Below the pieces are notes generated by a model. It was not told the origin of the DNA and made no database searches. It saw nothing but the letters and a program-made list of their open reading frames with translations. Of a DNA stretch of 59,312 nucleotides, positions 50,746 through 59,312 are shown piece by piece (position 1 is the first letter of the stretch; every line of letters begins with the position of its first letter). Source of the stretch: Bacillus sp. MM2020_1 (GTDB lineage Bacteria; Bacillota; Bacilli; Bacillales; Cytobacillaceae); NCBI GenBank assembly GCA_011250595.1, contig JAANMP010000027.1:1-59312 (forward strand). The letters run 5' to 3'. The position numbers and the translations under genes were made by a program.

Positions 50746-51843
50746 GTGTGGTTTATATTTGGTGTTATCTTAATTTACAATATGGTTTTATTTTACATAG
50801 GCTGGAATGGCTGGAAATGGTTAAAAATAATCATTGGAAATAAAACGCAGGTGAAGTACGTATTTTGGCTCATTCTTTTTCTGTTTGGATATACATTTGT
50901 TTTCGGGCGCTTTGTTGAAGATAGTGAAGTGCTTACTTGGATAGGTGCGATTTGGCTGGGAGTTTTTTATTTTTTACTTTTAGTTCTACCGCTAATTAAT
51001 CTGATAATCCTTTTGACGAAATTTACTACTCTATCTAAAAATACTGCCATTAAGTGGTTTGGGTTTGCTGTGTTAATCGGCATAGCAGCATTTTTTGCTT
51101 TTGGTATATACAACGCATATACCCCAGTAATCAAAAGTTATCAAATAAATATAGCTAAGCCTGTGGAAGGGAAACAAAGTCTAAACATTGTGATGGCATC
51201 CGATATGCATTTTGGGACGTTAGCAGGTGCAACGCATGCGAAAAATCTAGTTCAACATATTAATTCGATGGAACCTGATCTTGTTTTTTTTCCCGGTGAT
51301 ATCATTGACGATGACGTGAAGCCTTATCTTGATGAAGGCATCCCTGACATACTTAAGCAAATTAATGCACCGGTATATGCTTCTTTTGGAAATCATGACC
51401 GTGATGAAGGTGTTGACCTAAAAAAGGTTTTCAATGAAAGCGGGATGAAGCTTTTAGCGGATGAAACACATGTATTGGAAAATGGTATTACACTCATAGG
51501 CAGAAAAGACCGGGGCTATCAAGATGTATCTCGTGCGGAACTTTCCGATTTAATGAAGAAGACTGATTTAACGAAACCAGTCTTCCTACTGGAACACCAG
51601 CCCTATGATTTTGACATCGCCCTAAAAAACGGCGCGGACTTAATTTTATCGGGGCATACACATCGTGGTCAGATTGCTCCGATGAATTTGATTACAAACA
51701 TGATCTATGAAAATGATTGGGGCTACTTAAAGAAAGGCAAGCTGCAATCGATTGTCTCATCGGGCTATGGTTTTTGGGGGACACCGATTCGAATCGGGAC
51801 ACGGTCTGAAATTGTTCAAATAAAAGTTACCTTCAATCCGTAA
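50746..51843 (+). CDS. Membrane-anchored metallophosphoesterase
   Basis: A 365-residue protein. Residues 1-125 hold four membrane helices. The calcineurin-like phosphoesterase domain (140-360) has ASDMHFGT, FFPGDIIDD, SFGNHDRDEG, LEHQP and SGHTHRGQ, all the di-metal ligands. Similar YkoQ/YkuE-like proteins act on membrane-linked substrates; the substrate here is unknown. The catalytic domain probably faces outward. The start is GTG 50746 with AAGGG eight bases upstream. Confidence 0.9.
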   Translation: MWFIFGVILIYNMVLFYIGWNGWKWLKIIIGNKTQVKYVFWLILFLFGYTFVFGRFVEDSEVLTWIGAIWLGVFYFLLLVLPLINLIILLTKFTTLSKNTAIKWFGFAVLIGIAAFFAFGIYNAYTPVIKSYQINIAKPVEGKQSLNIVMASDMHFGTLAGATHAKNLVQHINSMEPDLVFFPGDIIDDDVKPYLDEGIPDILKQINAPVYASFGNHDRDEGVDLKKVFNESGMKLLADETHVLENGITLIGRKDRGYQDVSRAELSDLMKKTDLTKPVFLLEHQPYDFDIALKNGADLILSGHTHRGQIAPMNLITNMIYENDWGYLKKGKLQSIVSSGYGFWGTPIRIGTRSEIVQIKVTFNP

Positions 51844-51914
51844 AAGGAAAATGGTAATATAAGAACCAATCTCGAGAACTGAAGCCAAGAGGAGTTATTA
51901 GTAAGATAATTTTA

Positions 51915-51956
51915 AAGGCTGTTCCCTCATGTAATATAGGGAACAGCCTTTTCTTA
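51915..51956. terminator. Terminator between convergent genes
   Basis: GGCTGTTCCCT (51917-51927) pairs with AGGGAACAGCC (51938-51948), then TTTTCTT. Confidence 0.88.
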
Positions 51957-51957
51957 T

Positions 51958-53130
51958 TTAATATCCTTTTGCGGTATAGTATTTCAATGGTTGATTTGAT
52001 GAATTCTTCAATTCTGTAAAAATAGTCCCTGTTAGACTGTGTGATCCTTGGGCATCGAGTCCAGATTCCCAAAGCATCATGCCGCCAAAACCATAATCTA
52101 GTGCCAAACGTGTTTTCTTTTTCATCGTTGCAGCGCCATTATAATGATAGGTTGTGCCATTCATTTTAACAATGTCTTTTTCAGCATTCGCAGGGTTCTT
52201 GTTAATAATCGTGGCAAAGGAAACCTGTTTGATTTTAGGATCTTCCGGCTGCGCGTAAAACGGTACACCTAAGACTAGTTTTTCTTTTGAAAGTTTCTGA
52301 TTCTCGAATAGGTTAGACCAATAGTTTACGATTTTCTCAGTAAATGGATAGGGTGATAAATTTGCTGCATTATAACTGCCGTCCCACTGACCATCATAGG
52401 CCATAATATTGACATGGTCGACATGCTGGAACATAGATGGATCATACTTAATAAAGCCAATCTCCGTTAAAGTCACCGCATGAATCTTTGAATAAACAGC
52501 AATGGACAGCTCCTTCTTTTTTGGATGAAGTTGGGCGCTTAACTCTTTTGCAAAGGCAGCCAAATTTCGTGAATCTGCCTCGGTCCGAGGGTGTTCAAAA
52601 TCAATATCAATGCCGTCCAGGTTTTCACGGACTGCGATATTAGTAAGCTCTTTAACTAGTTTGGCGCGTGCTTTAGGATTAGAAATCGCTGGTTTAAAAT
52701 AATTATAGGATTCGCCGCCCTTGATGTGGTACCAACCGCCAATAGCAAGCATCACCTTTGTGTCGTATTTTTCTGCTTTTGAAACAACGGTGCGCAGATT
52801 TTTTAGTGCTGTATCGCCATTAAATAAGATTTCCCCATCCTTTGTTGGATGAACAAACGAAAATATGACATGTGTTAGTTTAGAGTAATCGATCATGTTA
52901 GGATCCCGATAATCTTGAACATAACCAATGAGTACCTTTGCTGGTTTCGTATTATATTTAGGAAACTCTTTTGAAGTTGGTTTAATTGCTGACTTTGGTG
53001 CATCTTCTAAAATTAGCGTATTTGGACGCTCTTGATCGTCATTATTGGTGGTGAAAAAGACTCCAGTTAGTATTCCTCCAATGAAGGTAATCGCAATTAC
53101 CAGGCCAAGGAGGAGATAACGTTTACTCAT
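51958..53130 (-). CDS. GH18 family glycosidase-like protein with N-terminal signal anchor
   Basis: A 390-residue protein. Residues 5-27 form a membrane anchor or signal. The GH18 TIM barrel begins KVLIGYVQDYRDP and carries DGIDIDFEHP, the complete DxxDxDxE motif with catalytic Glu; MAYDGQWDG and GGMMLWESGLD are also conserved. It hydrolyses chitin-like or peptidoglycan beta-1,4 GlcNAc links at the cell surface or outside. It lacks LysM domains, unlike the spore YaaH/YdhD proteins. Convergent with the metallophosphoesterase gene. Confidence 0.9.
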   Translation of the reverse strand: MSKRYLLLGLVIAITFIGGILTGVFFTTNNDDQERPNTLILEDAPKSAIKPTSKEFPKYNTKPAKVLIGYVQDYRDPNMIDYSKLTHVIFSFVHPTKDGEILFNGDTALKNLRTVVSKAEKYDTKVMLAIGGWYHIKGGESYNYFKPAISNPKARAKLVKELTNIAVRENLDGIDIDFEHPRTEADSRNLAAFAKELSAQLHPKKKELSIAVYSKIHAVTLTEIGFIKYDPSMFQHVDHVNIMAYDGQWDGSYNAANLSPYPFTEKIVNYWSNLFENQKLSKEKLVLGVPFYAQPEDPKIKQVSFATIINKNPANAEKDIVKMNGTTYHYNGAATMKKKTRLALDYGFGGMMLWESGLDAQGSHSLTGTIFTELKNSSNQPLKYYTAKGY

Positions 53131-53234
53131 AGTTTTGTTCCTCCTTATTATTTCTCACTTAAAAAATTGTAACAGAAAAAGGGGAGACAAACGCTTGGTA
53201 ATATCCACCTGTCCACATCAAAAAGTGAATAAAT

Positions 53235-53278
53235 TTGAATATATATGCTTGTTTTTGATATAATCATAAGGTTAATGT
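53235..53278 (+). promoter_or_regulatory. Promoter of trhO
   Basis: TTGAAT (53235-53240), an 18-base spacer and TATAAT (53259-53264). The 18 bases 53261-53278 are identical to 44806-44823. Confidence 0.65.
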
Positions 53279-53323
53279 TAAAAACTACGTGTTTTTTATA
53301 TATAAAATTGTAAGGTGGTCAAC

Positions 53324-54283
53324 ATGAATCAAGAATATAGAGTATTGCTGTACTATAAATATGTAACAATTGAGAATCCCGAAGAAGTGACTCAAGAACA
53401 TCTGAACGCATGTAATGAAATGGGCCTCAAAGGCCGAATTATCATTGCGGCGGAAGGGATAAATGGAACGGTGTCAGGCACCGTTGAACAAACGGATGCG
53501 TATATGAAATACATGGATGAGCATCCATTATTTACAGGGACTATTTTTAAAATAGATGAAGCGATTGAGCATGCGTTCAAAAAGATGCGGGTGCGTTGTA
53601 GACCGGAGCTTGTTACTTTGCGTTTGGAAGATGATGTGGATCCGAACGTACAAACAGGGAAGCATTTAAAACCAAAAGATTTCTTTGCTGAAATGCAAAA
53701 AGAAGAAACGGTGGTCATCGACGCCAGAAATGATTATGAATATGATCTTGGTCATTTTAGAGGGGCGGTAAGACCGGATATTTTAAACTTCCGAGACCTT
53801 CCACAATGGATCCGAGAAAATAAACAGGAGTTTGAAGGCAAAAAGATTCTTACCTATTGTACAGGTGGAATTCGATGTGAAAAATTCTCAGGCTGGTTAT
53901 TGAAAGAAGGCTTTGAGGATGTATCACAATTAGAAGGTGGAATTGTCACCTACGGTAAGGACCCTGAAGTCCAAGGAGATTTATGGGATGGGCAGCTCTA
54001 TGTTTTCGATGAGCGAATAAGTGTTCCTGTTAACCAAAAAGAGCATGTAGTAGTCGGTAAGGATTTTTACACGGGAGAGCCATGTGAACGCTACGTGAAT
54101 TGTGCAAACCCGGAATGTAATCGAAAAATTCTATGCTCTGAAGAAAATGAACATAAGCATCTACGCAGTTGTTCGCATGAGTGCCGCGTTCATCCACGTA
54201 ACCGTTATATTGCTCAACATGGGTTAAGTGAGGAAGAGGTTCAAGAAAGATTAGCGGCAATTGAGAAAGAGTTAACCAGATAA
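53324..54283 (+). CDS. trhO: tRNA uridine-34 5-hydroxylase TrhO (rhodanese family)
   Basis: A 319-residue TrhO (YceA/YbfQ). The N-terminal acylphosphatase-like domain (1-95) contains [17 protein letters not shown]. The rhodanese domain (115-215) has the active-site C179 in [11 protein letters not shown]. The Cys-rich C-terminus ([18 protein letters not shown]) probably binds zinc. It hydroxylates U34 of certain tRNAs as a first step to mo5U. A GGTGTCAGGCACC repeat (53470-53482) sits in frame inside the gene, coding for part of [12 protein letters not shown] 53324 follows TAAGGTGG. Confidence 0.93.
   Translation: MNQEYRVLLYYKYVTIENPEEVTQEHLNACNEMGLKGRIIIAAEGINGTVSGTVEQTDAYMKYMDEHPLFTGTIFKIDEAIEHAFKKMRVRCRPELVTLRLEDDVDPNVQTGKHLKPKDFFAEMQKEETVVIDARNDYEYDLGHFRGAVRPDILNFRDLPQWIRENKQEFEGKKILTYCTGGIRCEKFSGWLLKEGFEDVSQLEGGIVTYGKDPEVQGDLWDGQLYVFDERISVPVNQKEHVVVGKDFYTGEPCERYVNCANPECNRKILCSEENEHKHLRSCSHECRVHPRNRYIAQHGLSEEEVQERLAAIEKELTR
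53470..53482. repeat. GGTGTCAGGCACC dispersed repeat, copy 3, inside trhO
   Basis: Exact 13-base match to the copies at 17771 and 50661, here within coding sequence in a family-conserved region. Confidence 0.75.
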
Positions 54284-54296
54284 TTGATTTATGTAA

Positions 54297-54335
54297 GTAA
54301 GCAGGACATTTCGGTGTCCTGCTTGCTTTTTTTTT
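54297..54335 (+). terminator. Rho-independent terminator of trhO
   Basis: AAGCAGGACA (54299-54308) pairs with TGTCCTGCTT (54315-54324), then a 9-base T run. Confidence 0.93.
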
Positions 54336-54419
54336 GGTTTGCCAATAGGAATTTAGGAATATATTTATTAGAATAGAGGATAGAAACTGTTTTGAAATTT
54401 TTTACATTGAGAGGAGCGG

Positions 54420-56216
54420 ATGGGGCAAATGGTGACCTATACAAATCGGAATGAAGTCCCTTCACATGAAAAGTGGAACTTAGCCGATATCTATTCAGAT
54501 ATTAAGAAATGGGAAGAGGATTATCTGCTGATTGAAAAGATGGCGGCGAACCTAAAGCAATATGATGGGAACATTCAAAATGGACACTCACTGTATCAAT
54601 ATCTAAAGCAAAGAGAAGAGTTATCTTATACCTTCAACAAAATTTATGCCTATGCCATGTTAAGTGTAGATGAAAATACGAGGGATTCCCAGGCGCAGTC
54701 CCATTTAGACAGAGCGAAACAACTGAGTGTTAAGGTTAGTGCTGCTACCTCTTTCTTTATGCCTTATTTATTAAGCCTTGATGAAGATACTTTAAAAGCG
54801 TACATATCCGCAGAAAAAGAGCTAGACTACTTTGCAGAGGATTTATGGGAGTCATTTCGTTATAAGCAGCATGTATTAACTAAAGACCAGGAAGCAGTCC
54901 TCTCGCAATTAGGTGAAGCACTTACAGCCCCGGGGAACATCTTTGGAATGATGAATAATGCTGATATTAAATTCGGGGAAGTTACTAGTGAGAACGGCGA
55001 TCGTGTGGAACTAACTAGAGGCATGTATTCTAAGTTAATTGAAGATACGGATCGGGAAAAGCGAAGAGAGGCCTATAAGGCATATTACCAGCCGTACCTG
55101 CAATTGAAAAATTCGATTGCTGCTACACTCTCAGCTGCCATTAAAAATAATGTGACGACGGCTAAAATCCGTCAGTATCCATCCGCACTGGAAAAGGCGT
55201 TGTTCGGGGATAAAGTACCAAAAGAGGTATACGAGAATCTAATTAAAACTACCAAAGAAAATATTGGTCCACTTCATCATTATTCACGTATTCGTAAGGA
55301 AAAGTTGGAGCTGGATGAACTTCGTCAATATGATATGAGTGTCCCGCTTGTCGGCGGTGTAAAACAAGTGATTTCATATGAGGAAGCTTATGACACGATG
55401 TGTAAGGCTTTAGCTCCGCTCGGGGAGGATTACATCCATATCCTAAAGGAATTCAAAACCGCTCAGTATCTGGATGTTAGAGAAACACCGGGGAAGCGTT
55501 CAGGTGCTTATAATCTTGGTGTCTACGGGGTCCATCCCTATATCCTTCTCAATCATCAGGACGATTTGGACAGTTTATTCACGTTGGTTCATGAGTGCGG
55601 GCACGGTGTCCACAGCCGCTTGAGTTCGCAGTACCAGCCGCAAATTACCGCTCGGTACAGTATCTTTGTTGCCGAAGTGGCATCTACCGTTAATGAAGTT
55701 CTGTTAATTAACTATTTATTAAACAATGAGCAAAATCCCGATGTTCGGAAACATTTAGTGAATCATTTCATCGATCAATTTAAGGGAACATTTTTTACAC
55801 AAGTCATGTTTGCTGAGTTTGAGATGAAAACACATGAAATGGCAGAGAAGGGGCTTCCTTTAAATGTGGAAGTATTTAATCAAATCTATGAGACTTTATT
55901 CCGGGAATACAATGGGGATGAGGTTGTCTTCGATGAGGAAGTAAAATTTGGATGGTCAAGAATCCCTCATTTCTACCGTCCTTTTTATGTTTACAAGTAT
56001 GCAACTGGATTTGCTTCTGCCATCCATTTAGCGACTAAGATTCTTGAAGGCGACCAAGAAACACTTACTTCCTATTTGGAATTCTTAAAAAGCGGCAGTT
56101 CGGATTACCCGCTGGAACTGTTAAAAAAGACGGGGGTCGACCTAACCACTCCTTATCCAATCGAAAATTCAATGAAACGGTTTGGTGAATTAGTCGAGGA
56201 ATTCTCACGCTTGTAA
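54420..56216 (+). CDS. pepF: Oligoendopeptidase F (M3 metallopeptidase)
   Basis: A 598-residue M3B peptidase with the zinc motif LVHECGHGVHS (HExxH type) and downstream E in FVAEVASTVNE. The N-terminal helical domain and the C-terminal RIPHFYRPFYVYKYATG are typical of PepF. It cleaves short peptides in the cytosol. The ATG at 54420 lies only three bases behind GAGGAG; the ATG at 54429 (12 bases) is an alternative and would drop three residues. A terminator follows. Confidence 0.95.
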   Translation: MGQMVTYTNRNEVPSHEKWNLADIYSDIKKWEEDYLLIEKMAANLKQYDGNIQNGHSLYQYLKQREELSYTFNKIYAYAMLSVDENTRDSQAQSHLDRAKQLSVKVSAATSFFMPYLLSLDEDTLKAYISAEKELDYFAEDLWESFRYKQHVLTKDQEAVLSQLGEALTAPGNIFGMMNNADIKFGEVTSENGDRVELTRGMYSKLIEDTDREKRREAYKAYYQPYLQLKNSIAATLSAAIKNNVTTAKIRQYPSALEKALFGDKVPKEVYENLIKTTKENIGPLHHYSRIRKEKLELDELRQYDMSVPLVGGVKQVISYEEAYDTMCKALAPLGEDYIHILKEFKTAQYLDVRETPGKRSGAYNLGVYGVHPYILLNHQDDLDSLFTLVHECGHGVHSRLSSQYQPQITARYSIFVAEVASTVNEVLLINYLLNNEQNPDVRKHLVNHFIDQFKGTFFTQVMFAEFEMKTHEMAEKGLPLNVEVFNQIYETLFREYNGDEVVFDEEVKFGWSRIPHFYRPFYVYKYATGFASAIHLATKILEGDQETLTSYLEFLKSGSSDYPLELLKKTGVDLTTPYPIENSMKRFGELVEEFSRL

Positions 56217-56230
56217 AAATATTCAACTCC

Positions 56231-56281
56231 AAAACCCATGGATGTCCTTCTACAAGAGACAGCCGTGGGTTTTATTTTTTT
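56231..56281 (+). terminator. Rho-independent terminator of pepF
   Basis: AAAACCCA (56231-56238) pairs with TGGGTTTT (56266-56273), loop of about 27 bases, then ATTTTTTT. Confidence 0.75.
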
Positions 56282-56348
56282 ATAGTGCAATAGTTGGAAT
56301 TATTGTAGAATAAGGAAAGTTAAGTAAATTAAAGGGGCAATTTGGATT

Positions 56349-57548
56349 ATGGAGAGTAGAAAAGACAAAAATCAAGGGCGGAAAAAATCATTTATCCCAG
56401 TCATTATCGTGGTTGCTATTTTGCTGATTGCTGGTGGTTTTTATTTGAACAGGAGTATGACAGAAGAGAATGAAACTTCAAAAAGCGCCAACCTCAAGGA
56501 AAAACCTGCTGAGAAAATAAAAGAAGAACCAAGGTCAAAACCTAAACCAGATATACAACTAGAAGTTAAACCAGAACCAGTCCATGAAACTACGATTAAA
56601 ATTAGCGCTGCGGGTGACTTTACACTTGGGTCGGATGAATCGTTTAATTATAGATCTTCCTTTATCAAAGCTGCTGCTGACAATGGTCTACCGTATTTTG
56701 TTAAAGGCCTGGATAATATTTTTAAAAATGATGATTTTACAACGGTCAATTTAGAAACAACGCTAACAAATGCAACTCAAAAAGCGGTCAAGACCTTTCG
56801 CTTTAAAGGGGATCCATCCTATGCGAAAATTCTTGAATTGGGCGGAATTGAAGCGGTAAATCTTGCAAACAATCATATCCATGATTACTTAGATAAAGGC
56901 TATCAGGACACGATGACATCATTGGAAAAGCAGAACATTGGTTACTTTGGTTATGAACATAAATATATGACTACTGTTAAAGATACGAAAATTGGTGCTT
57001 TAGGTTATGAGGGCTGGGCGGACACACCTGAAATGCGAAGTCAGGTTGAACAGGATATTAAAGAATTACGGGCTCAAGGTGCGCAGATTATTCTCGTACA
57101 TTATCATTGGGGCAGTGAACGGCATTATGTTCCTGATCGTTCCCAAAAGTCGCTGGCTCGATTTACCATTGATAGCGGTGCGGATTTAATTCTTGGCCAT
57201 CATCCCCATGTTGTCCAAGGAATTGAAGAATATAAGGGGAAATTTATTGTCTATAGTTTAGGCAATTTTATGTTTGGCGGGAATAGAAATCCAAGTGATA
57301 AGGATACGTTTGTGTTTCAACAAACCTTCCATTTGAAAAATGGAGTATTAGAGGATACGAAGGAAATTAGTGTTGTGCCATTTTCTATCTCTTCGGTTTC
57401 CTCGAGAAATGATTATCAGCCTACTTTATTGACAGGTTCCGAACGGAATAGAGTCAAGCAGAAAATCATTGATGGTTCTAACAAAATCAATGGTTCTGAT
57501 TGGCTTGTTTATGAAAAAAATGAACAAGTTGTAAAAAAAGCGAACTAG
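56349..57548 (+). CDS. CapA/PgsA-family poly-gamma-glutamate-type surface phosphoesterase
   Basis: A 399-residue protein anchored by residues 15-34 (a hydrophobic helix after KKSF). A Lys/Glu/Pro-rich spacer (40-80) is followed by the CapA domain: SAAGDFTLGSD, VNLETTLTN, NLANNHIHDY, LVHYHWG and LGHHPHVVQGIE, calcineurin-like metal ligands. The family acts in poly-gamma-glutamate capsule making or export. No capBC/pgsBC partners are in the window, so a capsule role is not shown. The stop is followed by a hairpin. Confidence 0.88.
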   Translation: MESRKDKNQGRKKSFIPVIIVVAILLIAGGFYLNRSMTEENETSKSANLKEKPAEKIKEEPRSKPKPDIQLEVKPEPVHETTIKISAAGDFTLGSDESFNYRSSFIKAAADNGLPYFVKGLDNIFKNDDFTTVNLETTLTNATQKAVKTFRFKGDPSYAKILELGGIEAVNLANNHIHDYLDKGYQDTMTSLEKQNIGYFGYEHKYMTTVKDTKIGALGYEGWADTPEMRSQVEQDIKELRAQGAQIILVHYHWGSERHYVPDRSQKSLARFTIDSGADLILGHHPHVVQGIEEYKGKFIVYSLGNFMFGGNRNPSDKDTFVFQQTFHLKNGVLEDTKEISVVPFSISSVSSRNDYQPTLLTGSERNRVKQKIIDGSNKINGSDWLVYEKNEQVVKKAN

Positions 57549-57567
57549 CCATTTCCTAATACTAACT

Positions 57568-57593
57568 TAAGGGACAGTAACCGCTGTCCCTTT
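57568..57593. terminator. Hairpin between convergent genes
   Basis: AAGGGACAG (57569-57577) pairs with CTGTCCCTT (57584-57592); only short T tracts follow. Confidence 0.6.
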
Positions 57594-59133
57594 AACTTTT
57601 GGTAGTTATTTTTAATCCAACGTTCGAGTAGATCGTATTGTAAAAGGTAAAATCACGATTGTTATATTGATAATGGTTCTTACTGAGTATCTGTTTTCTA
57701 ATATTAATTTTTACAAAATCATTAAAACATAAAAAGATCGAATAGGTAGATGTAGGCAGATGGTTTAATAAATTTAAATCTACCTCTAATAGGCCATCCC
57801 CACTTTTATCTATACTGACAGGCAGGGAAGATTCATTTAAGGCATTTTTAGTATCACGAATTAGTCCGTGTGTGATTGAATCTAGATAATCACCATAAAC
57901 TTTAAATTTAAGATAATATATATTTTTATCCACATATTCTTTTTCATAAACAGAATGCATTGGAACCCTGATATATTTGTATTTTTCTTCTAGAAAGGGG
58001 ACAACAACAAAGGGGCGATTCTCTTTAATGATAACCTCTTTTACTTTTTCCTTCTTTTCCCACGCAAAAAGGCTCTCCAGTTGCTTATATTTACGGTCAC
58101 AGTACAGATTATATACCACCTTGTTCATTGGTTGGATGAATTCCTCGGAAAACTCATAAGTTAACTTTTTCGTTGTTTTTAAAACTTGATTAAACTTATA
58201 ATAATAGACAATTTTAAGCTTTGTTTTTTGAAAATGAGGGGTATGAAAAAACCTTGTAATCGAATCAAACTCATACAGTCGATTTAAAATCACCTTCTCT
58301 TTTTCTAAATCTAATTTTTTATTAATGATATGATTAATCACTTTAAGGTTACAATTTGTCTTTTGAATAATGTTGGTTTGATTAGTCAAACGTGTGTTTT
58401 GATTATCGAGCCTATTTAAATAATAAATGGGATGTTGTGTCGTAGAGATCGTCCGGCAATGTGTTAAAACATCAATAAAAAATTGCTTATCTTCAGCAAA
58501 TTTCATTTCCGGAAAAATGATCTGACTGTCTTTTATTACACTTGTTTTTATCATTCGAGCTCTTGGTCCTAAATGATGAAAGATATGAGGAATCGAAAAT
58601 GGTGATTCACTTCTTCTTTCTTTACATGATTCATGCTCACCGATTATTGTCTTTCCTTTCGATTGAATCTGAATCGTTTTACCTACAGCATAATCGTCAC
58701 CTGTTTCCGCTAAGATGTTCGATAATACTTCCAGGCCATTGGGTTCCAGCCAATCATCTGCATCTAAGAAAGAAATATACCTGGAGCTCGATAACTGGAT
58801 ACCGATATTACGCGGGCGACCGGGTGTACCGGTATTTCTTTTAAGAAAAACAACCATGAGATTAGCGAATTTTGAAGAGTATTCTAATAAAATATCTCTT
58901 GAGGAATCGGTAGAACAATCATCGATTAAAATAAATTCAATATTCTCCATGCCAAGGGATTGGTTTAACACTGAGTCAATCGTTTTCCTCAGGTATTTTT
59001 CAGCGTTAAAAACAGGTGTAATCACCGAAACTAATGTTGAATTCCGCTCCTTGTTAAATTTTTGGTCAACGATATAATAACCGTCCGCATTATAATTTAT
59101 GAGTGGCTGCTTTTGTTTCCATTTCCATACCAT
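57592..59133 (-). CDS. Family 2 glycosyltransferase with long C-terminal region
   Basis: A 513-residue protein. The GT-A domain (33-260) has VSVITPVFNAEKYLRKTIDS, LIDDCSTD, RNIGI and FLDADDW (DxD type), with FAEDKQFF as the likely catalytic region. The C-terminal 250 residues resemble the accessory part of cell-wall teichoic acid and polysaccharide transferases in Bacillaceae and have a beta-rich ending. No signal peptide, so it acts on the cytosolic membrane face with a nucleotide sugar. The 179 bases beyond its start to the window edge show no other supported gene. Confidence 0.87.
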   Translation of the reverse strand: MVWKWKQKQPLINYNADGYYIVDQKFNKERNSTLVSVITPVFNAEKYLRKTIDSVLNQSLGMENIEFILIDDCSTDSSRDILLEYSSKFANLMVVFLKRNTGTPGRPRNIGIQLSSSRYISFLDADDWLEPNGLEVLSNILAETGDDYAVGKTIQIQSKGKTIIGEHESCKERRSESPFSIPHIFHHLGPRARMIKTSVIKDSQIIFPEMKFAEDKQFFIDVLTHCRTISTTQHPIYYLNRLDNQNTRLTNQTNIIQKTNCNLKVINHIINKKLDLEKEKVILNRLYEFDSITRFFHTPHFQKTKLKIVYYYKFNQVLKTTKKLTYEFSEEFIQPMNKVVYNLYCDRKYKQLESLFAWEKKEKVKEVIIKENRPFVVVPFLEEKYKYIRVPMHSVYEKEYVDKNIYYLKFKVYGDYLDSITHGLIRDTKNALNESSLPVSIDKSGDGLLEVDLNLLNHLPTSTYSIFLCFNDFVKINIRKQILSKNHYQYNNRDFTFYNTIYSNVGLKITTKS

Positions 59134-59312
59134 GTTTCCTCACCTCAGCATATGTCCGTCCTTTGATACTTTTTATTGATGGTAAAAAACTTCAAACCAT
59201 TATTATTTTTGGTCAAATAATGAATCTTATTCGAAAAATTACGCACTACCTGTAAAACTAGTCCAGATTTTATATCCTTTGACAAGATTTTACACTAAAT
59301 ATATCGGAATAA

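Overview
The window looks like chromosome of a low-GC, endospore-forming Bacillaceae species (Neobacillus/Mesobacillus-like; species not determinable from this alone). Support: AT-rich intergenic DNA, strong GGAGG ribosome binding sites, frequent TTG/GTG starts, CcpA-type cre sites, a T-box leader, sigma-A promoters and a gerA-type spore germination operon. No phage, plasmid or insertion-sequence genes are visible.

Layout. 0-9.3 kb: a DHA2 drug-efflux transporter, a very large secreted multicopper oxidase with four fibronectin-III repeats behind a Fur-family-like operator, small unknown genes, a TIP30-like NAD(P)-binding protein and a stand-alone HemD-like protein. 9.5-19.2 kb: a reductive pyrimidine catabolism cluster (preT, preA, dihydropyrimidinase, two small unknown genes, a PucR-type regulator, CoA-acylating malonate-semialdehyde dehydrogenase, class III aminotransferase). 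19.3-27.1 kb: a bacterial microcompartment (BMC) locus with a DeoR/SorC-type regulator, PduL, an HFCD-fold-like protein, three EutN/CcmL pentamer proteins, two BMC-H hexamer proteins, a CoA-acylating aldehyde dehydrogenase, triosephosphate isomerase, an RpiB homologue and deoxyribose-phosphate aldolase. 27.3-32.6 kb: a cre-controlled mini-XRE gene, an acidic repeat protein, an SF1 helicase and a SatD-like/DUF3307 pair. 32.6-41 kb: T-box-proBA, a nuclease-XPD-type helicase, feoA plus a split feoB, and a structurally odd tRNA-like gene. 41-46 kb: gerA-type operon and a divergent LCP lipoprotein. 46-59 kb: small conserved genes, a quinone/aromatic-stress (Mhq-like) operon, a metallophosphoesterase, a GH18 protein, trhO, pepF, a CapA-like protein and a family 2 glycosyltransferase.

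The most interesting part is the catabolic super-locus at 9.7-27.1 kb. The first half turns pyrimidine bases into beta-amino acids and then acyl-CoA. The second half encodes a shell and enzymes for a sugar phosphate: aldolase to glyceraldehyde-3-P plus acetaldehyde, acetaldehyde to acetyl-CoA to acetyl-P, and TIM for the triose. Together they could use both halves of a deoxypyrimidine nucleoside. This gene set matches what is called a sugar-phosphate-utilizing (SPU) BMC. Unusual points: encapsulation-peptide-like N-termini on five proteins, including TIM and DeoC; an RpiB homologue with Asp and Val where the E. coli enzyme has catalytic Cys66 and Thr68; a changed phosphate-loop motif in DeoC; no BMC-T protein, alcohol dehydrogenase, acetate kinase or beta-ureidopropionase in the window; a 53-bp-spaced inverted operator pair; and five phased repeats inside the locus.

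Three dispersed-repeat families are visible: a ~180-bp element in two inverted copies (32.93 and 45.93 kb), a 13-bp GGTGTCAGGCACC element in three copies (one inside trhO), and the CGCTGATAAA array.
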